Below, piece by piece: positions 1 through 5,797 of a stretch of DNA of 8,558 bases. Both the position numbers and the translations under genes were made by a program. The notes beneath the pieces are model-generated. The model was not told where the DNA came from, made no database searches, and saw only the letters and a list, made by a program, of their open reading frames with translations. Within the stretch, counting starts at the first letter, position 1. Each line of letters begins with the position of its first letter. This DNA comes from Gemmatimonadales bacterium (GTDB lineage Bacteria; Gemmatimonadota; Gemmatimonadetes; Palauibacterales; Palauibacteraceae), in NCBI GenBank assembly GCA_030636765.1, contig DAOVWI010000086.1, forward strand, positions 1-8,558. The letters run 5' to 3'.

Positions 1-201
<201 letters not shown>

Positions 202-310
202 TTCCTCTTTTTTCTGGCCCGTTGGGCTGGAATTTGGAAGGGCTGTCGATTTTTGTCTTTGGAGTCCCCGGGCACACCGGGACCCGTTTGCTCGCACCTT
301 GTTCATATGC
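202..310 (+). other. 23S-5S internal transcribed spacer
   Basis: About 110 nt separate the 23S and 5S genes. There is no tRNA in it. It begins with a T/C-rich run (199-213) and contains a small imperfect hairpin at 264-283, in which GTCCCCGG pairs with CCGGGAC around the loop GCACA with one bulged C. A weaker 5-bp stem-loop lies at 216-228. These are probably processing or folding elements of the rRNA precursor; I cannot assign an RNase site. Confidence 0.7.
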
Positions 311-429
311 TTGCCGGTGGTCATAGCGAGGGGGAAACACCTGGATCCATCCCGAACCCAGCAGTTAAGCCCTTCAGCGCCGATGGTACTGGGGCCTCAC
401 GGCCCCGGGAGAGTAGGTCACTGCCGGCT
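311..429 (+). rRNA. rrf: 5S ribosomal RNA (complete)
   Basis: The stretch matches the 5S rRNA consensus along its length. Conserved blocks are GGTGGTCATAGCGAGGGG (316-333), AAACACCTGGATCCATCCCG (334-353), AACCCAGCAGTTAAGCCC (354-371), CAGCGCCGATGGTACTGGGG (375-394) and GGGAGAGTAGGTCACTGCCG (407-426). The ends pair as helix I (GCCGG at 313-317 with CCGGC at 424-428), which sets the boundaries within a few bases. With the 23S 3' end upstream, it completes the distal part of an rRNA operon in the usual 23S-5S order. Confidence 0.96.
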
Positions 430-437
430 TCGACTCG

Positions 438-474
438 AAGGCCCGTCCGGATCCAGTCCGGGCGGGCCTTTGGC
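438..474 (+). terminator. Rho-independent-type terminator of the rRNA operon
   Basis: A 13-bp stem pairs AAGGCCCGTCCGG (438-450) with CCGGGCGGGCCTT (458-470) around the 7-nt loop ATCCAGT. One base pair is a G-U wobble. The following T-tract is short (CTTTGGCT), so the hairpin does most of the work. It sits 8 nt after the 5S gene, where an rRNA operon should end. Confidence 0.85.
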
Positions 475-551
475 TATGGCGGTCCGGGCGATAACGTGTG
501 CTTCGACGACCCGATGGCACGCGGACCTCTTCACAAGGCGGAGATGACACG

Positions 552-1286
552 ATGAGTATTCGGAAGACCGGTCGCGCTACGCGTGCGACCACCGGCCTGG
601 CGCTGGCTGGAGTCTTGATGCTGGCCATGGGAACGGAGGCGTGTGCGGAGACCCAGGAGGAGTCCGCCCAGGAGGCCTCAGCCCGGCTGGTTTCGGCGGA
701 GCAGGAGGCACCGGCCGGCGACGAAGCGGCTCAGCAGGAGGCACCGGGCGGTGATGAGGCGGCTCAGCAGGAGGCACCGGGCGGCGACGAGACGGCTCAG
801 CAGGAGGAGCCCGCCCAGGAAGATCCGCCGGGGCGGCAGCCGAGCCAGGACGTACGCGACACGATCGAAAGGTTCAAGCAGGTCGATTCGGGGATCTCCG
901 AGTTCTTCGAGAACGCGGCCGGCTACGTCGTCTTCCCCAACATCGGGAAGGCTGGATTCGGCGTGGGCGGGGCCCACGGGAACGGAGAGGTCTTCGAGAG
1001 CGGCAAGGTGATCGGCAAGGCGTCGATGACCCAGGTCACCATCGGCCTGCAGGTGGGCGGTCAGGAGTACAGCGAGGTCATCTTCTTCGAGGAGCCCGTG
1101 GACTTGGAGCGCTTCACTCAGGGAGGCTTGGAGCTCGCGGCCCAGGTCTCGGCGGTCGCGATCACGGCCGGCGCCGCCGATGGCGCGAACTACAAGGACG
1201 GCGTCGTCGTTTTCACGCGGACGAAGGCTGGGCTGATGGCCGAGGCTTCCGTGGGCGGACAGAATTTCAGCTACCAGCCCTACTGA
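552..1286 (+). CDS. Secreted YSC84/SYLF-domain protein
   Basis: The protein has 244 residues. The start ATG at 552 is chosen because GGCGGAG lies 8 nt upstream and a signal peptide follows directly; an upstream in-frame ATG at 498 would place 18 unrelated residues before it. Residues 1-32 form a signal peptide with a basic start, a hydrophobic core (GLALAGVLMLAMG) and a probable signal peptidase I site after ACA. Residues 51-83 are three copies of an 11-residue acidic, Gln-rich repeat (QEAPGGDEAAQ), followed by a Pro/Glu-rich linker. Residues about 100-244 match the SYLF (YSC84) family from end to end: AAGYVVFPNIGKAGFGVGGA, then TIGLQVGGQ.YSEVIFFE, and near the end AGLMAEASVGGQNFSYQPY. Eukaryotic SYLF domains bind lipids, while the bacterial periplasmic members have no settled role. 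The gene stands alone between the rRNA terminator and a convergent operon. The family call is firm, the function unknown. Confidence 0.9.
   Translation: MSIRKTGRATRATTGLALAGVLMLAMGTEACAETQEESAQEASARLVSAEQEAPAGDEAAQQEAPGGDEAAQQEAPGGDETAQQEEPAQEDPPGRQPSQDVRDTIERFKQVDSGISEFFENAAGYVVFPNIGKAGFGVGGAHGNGEVFESGKVIGKASMTQVTIGLQVGGQEYSEVIFFEEPVDLERFTQGGLELAAQVSAVAITAGAADGANYKDGVVVFTRTKAGLMAEASVGGQNFSYQPY
702..800 (+). repeat. Three 33-bp in-frame tandem repeats in the SYLF gene
   Basis: Units lie at 702-734, 735-767 and 768-800. Each begins CAGGAGGCACCGG and ends GGCTCAG, and each encodes 11 residues. Copies differ at a few positions, mostly silent, with A/G and A/T changes in the protein. A decayed fourth copy begins at 801 (CAGGAGGAGCCCGCCCAG). 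The period is a multiple of three, so loss or gain of copies would keep the reading frame. Confidence 0.9.
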
Positions 1287-1313
1287 GCCGGCACTAACCG
1301 TACTGAGCCGGCA
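1281..1313 (+). repeat. 20-bp-period duplication spanning the SYLF stop codon
   Basis: TACTGAGCCGGCA occurs at 1281-1293 and again at 1301-1313. The first copy carries the natural stop codon (TAC TGA). The second is outside the coding region and looks like a local tandem duplication of the gene's last bases. Confidence 0.75.
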
Positions 1314-1325
1314 TCCAAGAAAGAC

Positions 1326-1360
1326 GCGGGCCGGCGCTAAGGATCGCCGGCTCAGCCCGC
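1326..1360. terminator. Hairpin between convergent genes, possible bidirectional terminator
   Basis: GCCGGCG (1330-1336) pairs with CGCCGGC (1345-1351) around the loop CTAAGGAT. The stem can extend to GCGGG (1326-1330) with CCCGC (1356-1360) across a bulge. It lies between the SYLF stop and the thiE stop and overlaps the last thiE codons by a few bases. Neither side has a T-tract, so intrinsic termination is only plausible. Confidence 0.4.
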
Positions 1361-2008
1361 GGCGGATGCGGACTCGATCCGCGCGCGGATCCTCCGAACC
1401 GCCTCGCCGGGCTCGGCCGATCGCATGACGGCGCTCAGCACAGCCACCCCGGCGCCGGTGGCGGCGACCCGGGCGGCGTTCTCCGACGTGACGCCTCCGA
1501 TGCCGACCACGGGAATACCGCCGGCCGCCACCACGTCACGCAGCCGCTTCGTCCCGATCGCCTCGTCTTCCAGGCCTTTCTTGCTCGCGGTGCCGAAGAG
1601 CGCCCCGACGCCCAGGTAGTCCGCGCCCTCCGCCGCGGCTCGCCTGGCATCGGCCGGGTCGTCCGTCGAGTAGCCGATCAGGAAGCGGGACGGGGCGATC
1701 CTCCGCGCCGCCGCGATCGGGATGTCCTCCGGGCCCAAGTGCACCCCGTCCGCCTCGAGGGCGACCGCCACGTCGATGCGGTCGTTCACGACGAACAGGG
1801 CACCATGCCTGCGGATCGCGGGCCGGAGGGCCAGTCCCTGCTCGTAGAGCGCCCGGGTGGCGGCCTCCTTGTCGCGCAGCTGGATCGCGGTGGCACCGGC
1901 ATCCAGACACTCCTCCACCACTTCAGTGAGGGAACGCTCCGCCTGGGGCTCCGTGATGACCATGAGCGTCAGCCGCTCGGAGAGCTTACTTGCCCGCGTC
2001 CCGCTCAC
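1352..2008 (-). CDS. thiE: Thiamine-phosphate synthase
   Basis: ThiE joins HMP-pyrophosphate and thiazole phosphate to form thiamine phosphate in the cytoplasm, using a TIM-barrel fold. With GTG at 2008 the protein has 218 residues, the usual family length. Visible motifs are QLRDK (43-47), VNDR (74-77), DGVHLGPED (87-95), VGIGG (168-172) and VLSAVM (190-195). ATG at 1963 is an alternative, but it would cut into the first strand (LTLMVITEP) and leave 203 residues. Two family motifs deviate: the usual GVSxH reads GYSTDD (112-117), and the usual GPxxxTxTK reads GALFGTASKK (135-144). The GTG start lies inside mltG and overlaps its end by 23 nt, so the gene is the last of a coupled operon. No thi genes and no thiamine riboswitch are nearby. 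A TenI-like paralogue is the main alternative. Confidence 0.85.
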   Translation of the reverse strand: MSGTRASKLSERLTLMVITEPQAERSLTEVVEECLDAGATAIQLRDKEAATRALYEQGLALRPAIRRHGALFVVNDRIDVAVALEADGVHLGPEDIPIAAARRIAPSRFLIGYSTDDPADARRAAAEGADYLGVGALFGTASKKGLEDEAIGTKRLRDVVAAGGIPVVGIGGVTSENAARVAATGAGVAVLSAVMRSAEPGEAVRRIRARIESASAAG

Positions 2009-3011
2009 GCCGTATCCGGTTCTTCGCGTTGATGTGCTCCCGCTCGGTCCGAGTGAACTCGTGGGAGCCATCCGGCCGCGCGACGAAGAAGAGATACGGG
2101 ACTCGCGCCGGATAGAGCGTCGCGCGCAGGGAGGCCTCGCCGGGCGAGGCGATCGGCCCCGGCGGGAGACCGGGGTGCGTATAGGTGTTGTAGGGGTGGT
2201 CCGCGACACGCTCGATGTCCCGGTAGAGCAGCCGGGCGTGCACGGAGTCGAGCGCGAACTGCACGGTCGGATCGGCCTGCAGCGGCATGCCGATCTCCAG
2301 GCGGTTCAGGTACACGCCAGCGATGATGGGCCGCTCACCGGGCAAGCGGGCCTCCTTCTCCACGATGCTGGCCAGCGTCACGAGCTCCCGCTCGGTGAGG
2401 CCCAGAGACTCGCGCCGGGCGATCTCCTCGGGGCCCCAGAACTCCCTGTACCGGGCGGTCATCGCCGCCAGCGCCCTCACCGCCGGCGTCCGCTCGGCGA
2501 AGTGGTACGTCTCGGGAAAGAGGTATCCTTCGAGTGTGGGTCCGGGCACGCCAAGCTCGGCGACGAGCGCGCTGTCCCTGGCGAGGCGGAGGACCGAATC
2601 GGCCGGTACGGCCGAGATCCGGGCGATGCGCGGCGCGATCTGCCGCACCCCGAAACCCTCGGGGATCGTGATCGGGAAGGTCACGACCTCGCCGCGCTCG
2701 AGCATGCGGAGGATCTGCGACCAGCCGGCGCCGGCCGGGATGCGGTAGAGCCCTGCCTTGAGCGAGCTCGCGCTTCCCCGGAAGCTGGCATACAGAGCGA
2801 ACACGGACGGGTAGTCCACCAGCCCCGCGTCTTCGAGGTTGGAGGCGATCTGTCGAGCGCTCGCCCCCTCCGGAATCCGGAGCTCGACGTAGCCCTCGGC
2901 CCCGCCGTTCCCGCAGGCGCCGACGAGAGCGAGACCGCTGGCGAGAGTGAGGGCTCTGGCGGGAGCGAGGACGCGCGCGACGACGAGCGGTCGCCGGGAG
3001 CGTGCCGTCAC
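1986..3011 (-). CDS. mltG: Endolytic murein transglycosylase MltG (YceG-like)
   Basis: MltG cleaves nascent glycan strands at the outer face of the cytoplasmic membrane and is thought to end their polymerisation. The GTG at 3011 overlaps the ruvX stop as GTGA, giving 341 residues, normal for the family. The N-terminus is basic, followed by a hydrophobic stretch (about residues 20-32) and then VGAC, with Cys33 the only cysteine. This resembles a lipoprotein signal rather than the usual plain transmembrane anchor. A LysM-like region follows (about 41-110: VELRIPEGASARQIA...). The catalytic domain shows EGYLFPETY (161-169), LASIVEKE with the family's catalytic Glu at 218, LNRLEIGMPLQADPTVQFAL (236-255), and YNTYTHPGLPPGPIASPG (274-291). 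It ends with HEFTRTEREHINA. The partner in the same pathway, a class A PBP, is in this window but in another transcription unit. Confidence 0.95.
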   Translation of the reverse strand: MTARSRRPLVVARVLAPARALTLASGLALVGACGNGGAEGYVELRIPEGASARQIASNLEDAGLVDYPSVFALYASFRGSASSLKAGLYRIPAGAGWSQILRMLERGEVVTFPITIPEGFGVRQIAPRIARISAVPADSVLRLARDSALVAELGVPGPTLEGYLFPETYHFAERTPAVRALAAMTARYREFWGPEEIARRESLGLTERELVTLASIVEKEARLPGERPIIAGVYLNRLEIGMPLQADPTVQFALDSVHARLLYRDIERVADHPYNTYTHPGLPPGPIASPGEASLRATLYPARVPYLFFVARPDGSHEFTRTEREHINAKNRIRRERDAGK

Positions 3012-3481
3012 GCCAGCGAATCCATGTAGGCTCTCAGGAGGTGGGCCGCGGCCACCATGTCCTCCCGGCCCTTCGGAACCCGCCTTCCGCGCCGGCCCGC
3101 CTCGGCGAGGCTCCGCCGGGCGAGGGCGCTCGTCAGCCGCTCGTCCCACTCGACCACGCGAACGCCGGTCGCCTCCGCGAGCCTTCGGCCGAACTCGCGC
3201 ACCTCTCTCGCCATCTCTCCCTCGCCCCCGTCCATCTGGAACGGAATGCCCAGCACCACGACCTCCGGCGATATCTCGCGTACGAGGGCCACCAGGCGGT
3301 CCGGCGGCTGAAGCGGCTCGCTCCGGTTGGCTGGCGCCGACCTCCTCTCGCTTTGCTCGCTCCGGTGCTCGATGACGGAGTGGGGCGAGGCGATCGTCCG
3401 AGTCGGATCGGATACCGCGATCCCGATCCTGGCACGGCCGTAATCGATGGCGAGGAGTCGGCGGGAGTGCTTGCTACTCAG
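3008..3481 (-). CDS. ruvX: RuvX/YqgF family nuclease, apparent CTG start
   Basis: YqgF proteins have an RNase H-like fold and are linked to 16S rRNA 5' end maturation; they are also annotated as putative Holliday junction resolvases. The likely catalytic acids are Asp13 (LLAIDYGRARIGIAVSDP), Glu114 (WDERLTS) and Asp141 (KGREDMVAAAHLL). The central VLGIPFQMDGGEGEMA (77-91) is typical. The first strand lies at the very N-terminus, so translation must begin shortly before it. No ATG, GTG or TTG is in frame near there. The best candidate is CTG at 3481, which overlaps the upstream stop as CTGA, with AAGGA 3 nt upstream. This gives 157 residues, about 15-20 more than the usual 138-140, partly from a Ser/Arg/Glu-rich insert at about 38-58. 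The nearest upstream GTG would add about 38 unrelated residues. Function is confident, the start is not. Confidence 0.88.
   Translation of the reverse strand: MSSKHSRRLLAIDYGRARIGIAVSDPTRTIASPHSVIEHRSEQSERRSAPANRSEPLQPPDRLVALVREISPEVVVLGIPFQMDGGEGEMAREVREFGRRLAEATGVRVVEWDERLTSALARRSLAEAGRRGRRVPKGREDMVAAAHLLRAYMDSLA
3316..3366. repeat. 12-bp direct repeat, 39-bp period, in ruvX
   Basis: GCTCGCTCCGGT occurs at 3316-3327 and 3355-3366. The 39-bp period is 13 codons. On the coding strand it yields two similar peptides (HRSE at 39-42 and NRSE at 52-55) in the stretch where this protein is longer than its relatives. It looks like the trace of a small in-frame duplication. Confidence 0.6.
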
Positions 3482-3999
3482 CGGTCCTTGAGCACGTTTT
3501 CGATCGGCTCTCCGGCGATGAGCTTCTCGTGGATCGCCTCCAGCCGATCCTGGGATCCGAGGATGAACCAGCAGCCCTGCGCGCCGTCCGCGCGGCACTC
3601 GATCTCGAGCACGGCGATCGATTCGTCCGCGGCTCGGCTGAGGAGGCCTCCGAGAAGGCCGGTGCCCAGGTGGCAACCGGAGCTCCGCCGCGTCCCGATC
3701 TCCTCGCCGCCCGCCTCGGGGAACTCGACGAGGCACACCGCCGCGAGACCCTCGTCCACCTGCTCGTAGCGGGCCGGGCCGAAGCCGAGCTCATCGAGCT
3801 TTTTCCCGACCTCCGCCCAGAACTCCCGAGGCTCGAGCCGGTCGATGTGCTGGTCCGCAACGAGGGAGTCGAAGATCGAGAGGCCCAGCCCACGGCCCGC
3901 CTCGCGGAGGGCGGCGATCCCCGGCTCGCCGGCGGCCGCACAGTGGTCGGCCAGGGCGACCAGCACGCTCGAGGGAAGGAGTACTACGCTATCGGGCAT
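3478..3999 (-). CDS. Stand-alone V4R-domain protein
   Basis: The protein has 173 residues from the ATG at 3999. In-frame sequence upstream of this ATG looks like translated noncoding DNA and ytxH antisense. The fold matches the V4R (4-vinyl-reductase-like) family, a small-molecule-binding domain known from the protochlorophyllide reduction protein BchJ and from the sensor parts of regulators such as XylR/DmpR. The segment SSGCHLGTGLLGGLLSR (106-122), then IAVLEIECRADGAQGCWFIL (128-147), gives the family's closing strands, with Cys109, Cys135 and Cys143. The N-terminal helices (residues 10-75, with FWAEVGKKLDELGFG) are also V4R-like. There is no DNA-binding, kinase or other output domain. It is the first gene of the operon with ruvX, mltG and thiE, and its stop overlaps the ruvX start. 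Ligand and role are unknown; a sensor or carrier is inference only. Confidence 0.8.
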   Translation of the reverse strand: MPDSVVLLPSSVLVALADHCAAAGEPGIAALREAGRGLGLSIFDSLVADQHIDRLEPREFWAEVGKKLDELGFGPARYEQVDEGLAAVCLVEFPEAGGEEIGTRRSSGCHLGTGLLGGLLSRAADESIAVLEIECRADGAQGCWFILGSQDRLEAIHEKLIAGEPIENVLKDR

Positions 4000-4125
4000 C
4001 TCGGTCACGATAGTAAGTTTAGCATTGCGGCAACGGCGTCGCTCGACCGGACTGGCCAAGCTAGAGGGCGCCTCGGGCGCCAACAAGGCGTACGACCGCG
4101 ACAGAAGGAGGCAAAGGAGGTAGAC
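4000..4125. promoter_or_regulatory. Divergent intergenic region with AT-rich patch
   Basis: This 126-nt region separates the V4R operon (minus) from ytxH-pdp (plus), so promoters for both should lie in or near it. The clearest compositional signal is an AT-rich patch at 4009-4027 inside very GC-rich DNA. On the minus strand it contains TACTAT (4015-4010), a fair -10 match; the start ATG lies only 10 nt beyond it, so the transcript would have little or no leader. On the plus strand TAGCAT (4020-4025) is a weaker -10 candidate. No good -35 box pairs with either. A short hairpin, GGCGCC-TCG-GGCGCC (4067-4081), lies in the ytxH leader. Confidence 0.35.
4113..4121 (+). promoter_or_regulatory. Strong ribosome binding site of the YtxH-like gene
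   Basis: AAAGGAGGT is nearly a perfect complement of the 16S rRNA tail, 4 nt before the ATG at 4126. It is the strongest Shine-Dalgarno site in the window, and it fixes the start of a short gene that could otherwise be read from far upstream. Confidence 0.9.
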
Positions 4126-4431
4126 ATGCTCTTCGATGATGGCGATGAATTCTTTCTGGGTATCGCGATAGGGGCGCTGCTGGGAGCCGGCGTCGCGCTG
4201 CTTCTGGCGCCGGATAGCGGGCGCCGCACGAGACGCCGAATCCGGCGGACGGCCGAGGAGTGGAGCGACGTGGCCGGCGATCGGATGCAGGATGCGGGCG
4301 ACCGCCTGCAGGGGGCGGCCGACGAGGCGCGGCGGCTGGCGGATGACGCCCTGAAGGTGGCCGAGCGCTCGGGCACCCGGCTCCGCGGTTCCGTGGAGCG
4401 CCGCGCGAAAAAGCTCCGGATCCGGACCTAG
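4126..4431 (+). CDS. YtxH-like small membrane protein
   Basis: The protein has 101 residues. Residues 9-28 (FFLGIAIGALLGAGVALLLA) form a glycine-rich membrane segment followed by PDSGRRTRRRIR, the YtxH/general-stress hallmark of a Gly-zipper helix ending in AP.SG..TR. The remainder (about 43-95) is a highly charged, probably helical tail with heptad-like Ala/Leu spacing (AGDRMQDAGDRLQGAADEA). The start is fixed by the strong ribosome binding site. Proteins of this type are small, often stress-linked, and have no defined biochemical role. The stop lies 7 nt before the inferred start of the phosphorylase gene, so the two are probably co-transcribed and may be translationally coupled. The two products have no obvious functional link. 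Confidence 0.85.
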   Translation: MLFDDGDEFFLGIAIGALLGAGVALLLAPDSGRRTRRRIRRTAEEWSDVAGDRMQDAGDRLQGAADEARRLADDALKVAERSGTRLRGSVERRAKKLRIRT

Positions 4432-4438
4432 AAGCGCC

Positions 4439-5770
4439 CTGCTGATCACCGAGCTGATCGAGCGCAAGCGAGACGGCCGGGAGCTCGCGCCCGCCGAGCT
4501 GCGGGGCTTCCTGGACGGCTACCTCCGCGGAGAGGTGGCCGAGTACCAGATGTCCGCGTTCCTCATGGCGGCGTTCCTGAGGGGTCTCTCCCCCGGTGAG
4601 CTCGCCGAGATGACCCGGGCGATGATCGAATCGGGCCGGCGGCTGGACTTCCGCGACGGCGGCGCTCCGGCCGTAGGCAAGCACTCCACGGGCGGCGTCG
4701 GTGACAAGGTGTCTCTTATCCTCGCCCCGCTCCTCGCGGCCTACGGCCTCCGGGTACCGATGATGTCGGGGCGGGGGCTTGGCCACACGGGAGGAACGCT
4801 CGACAAGCTCGAGGCGATCCCCGGCTTTCGCACCATGCTGGGGCTGGACGAATTCCAGGCGGTGCTGGCGGACGTCGGGTGCGCGATGATAGGCCAGACG
4901 GAGGAGATCGCGCCCCTGGACGGCCGGCTGTATGCCCTCCGTGACGTGACCGGCACGGTCCCATCGATCCCGCTGATCGCCTCCAGCATCATCTCCAAGA
5001 AGGTGGCCGAAGGGAGCGAGGCGCTCGTTCTCGACGTGAAGTGCGGCAGCGGCGCCTTTATGGTCGAGGAGGAGAGAGCCGTCGAGCTCGCGCGCACTCT
5101 GGTCGAGCTCGCGGCCGAGCAGGGACTCGAGACGCGCGCCCTGATCACCGACATGGAGTCGCCGCTCGGGCGGAAGGTGGGTAACGCGTTGGAGGTCGAG
5201 GAGTCGATCGAGTGCCTGCTCGGCCGGGGACCCGGGGACCTTCGCGAGGTGACGCTGGCTCTCGCGGCGGAGCTCGCCGTTGCCGCCGGGACGGAACCAG
5301 ATGCCGGGGCGGCCCGGAGGGCTCTCGAACCGCTGCTGGATGGCGGCGAGGCCGCCGAGCGCTTCGCGCGTCTGATCGAGCGGCAGGGAGGGGACGCCCG
5401 TGTCGTGGAGGAGCCCGGCCGCCTGCCGAGCGCGCCGGTACGCCGCCAGCTCGACGCGCCCGATTCCGGCTGGCTGGCGCGGCTCGCCGCCCGCGACGTG
5501 GGGCTGGCGGCGGTGGAGTTGGGTGCGGGGCGCACCCGGGTCGACCAGAGCGTCGACCCGGCGGTGGGCTTCGAGATTCACAAGGCGGTGGGAGAGCAGG
5601 TGGAGGCGGGGGAACCCCTGGTCACGGTCCACGCCGCCAGCGAGGAGGACGCCGGCCGCGCTCTCGCACGGCTCACGTCGGCGCTCGAGCTGGCGGAGGA
5701 AGCGCCGCCCGCACGGGCCCTGGTTCGCTACCGCGTCACCCGTGAGGGAGCCACGGCTCTGACGGCCTGA
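4439..5770 (+). CDS. pdp: Pyrimidine-nucleoside (thymidine) phosphorylase, apparent CTG start
   Basis: The enzyme splits pyrimidine nucleosides with phosphate to give free base and (deoxy)ribose-1-phosphate in cytoplasmic salvage. The family signature SGRGLGHTGGTLDKLE is at 110-125. Phosphate and nucleoside contacts are visible as KHSTGG (81-86), YALRDVTGTV (165-174, Arg168) and SIISKK (183-188, Ser183, Lys187). DVKCGSGAFM (199-208) follows, and a C-terminal PYNP_C domain spans about 345-419. The first clear start codon, GTG at 4535, would remove 32 residues that belong to the family's helical domain (ITELIERKRDGRELAPAE). No ATG, GTG or TTG is in frame further up. CTG at 4439 aligns with Met1 of B. 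subtilis Pdp (as I recall that sequence) and gives 443 residues, near the usual 433-440. Overall it resembles Pdp more than DeoA, so the gene symbol is tentative. Confidence 0.92.
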   Translation: MLITELIERKRDGRELAPAELRGFLDGYLRGEVAEYQMSAFLMAAFLRGLSPGELAEMTRAMIESGRRLDFRDGGAPAVGKHSTGGVGDKVSLILAPLLAAYGLRVPMMSGRGLGHTGGTLDKLEAIPGFRTMLGLDEFQAVLADVGCAMIGQTEEIAPLDGRLYALRDVTGTVPSIPLIASSIISKKVAEGSEALVLDVKCGSGAFMVEEERAVELARTLVELAAEQGLETRALITDMESPLGRKVGNALEVEESIECLLGRGPGDLREVTLALAAELAVAAGTEPDAGAARRALEPLLDGGEAAERFARLIERQGGDARVVEEPGRLPSAPVRRQLDAPDSGWLARLAARDVGLAAVELGAGRTRVDQSVDPAVGFEIHKAVGEQVEAGEPLVTVHAASEEDAGRALARLTSALELAEEAPPARALVRYRVTREGATALTA

Positions 5771-5797
5771 CCCGAGCCGGCCCGCCCGAAGCGCTGC

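Noticed and set aside
202..310. tRNA gene in the 23S-5S spacer
   Set aside because: No cloverleaf, no GTTCRANNC T-arm motif and no acceptor pairing could be found.
702..800. CRISPR-like array because of regular repeats
   Set aside because: The 33-bp units are contiguous with no spacers, are in frame, and encode a peptide repeat.
1986..2100. TPP riboswitch upstream of thiE
   Set aside because: thiE starts inside mltG coding sequence; no leader exists and the conserved THI-box sequences are absent.
1857..3029. Long open frame on the + strand across mltG and thiE (390 codons)
   Set aside because: It is antisense to two clearly recognised genes, its product is low-complexity Arg/Gly/Pro-rich and matches no family. 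It is typical of high-GC antisense frames.
4061..5632. Long minus-strand open frame opposite the phosphorylase gene (523 codons)
   Set aside because: It is the complement of a complete conserved enzyme; its His/Arg/Gly-rich translation has no recognisable domain.
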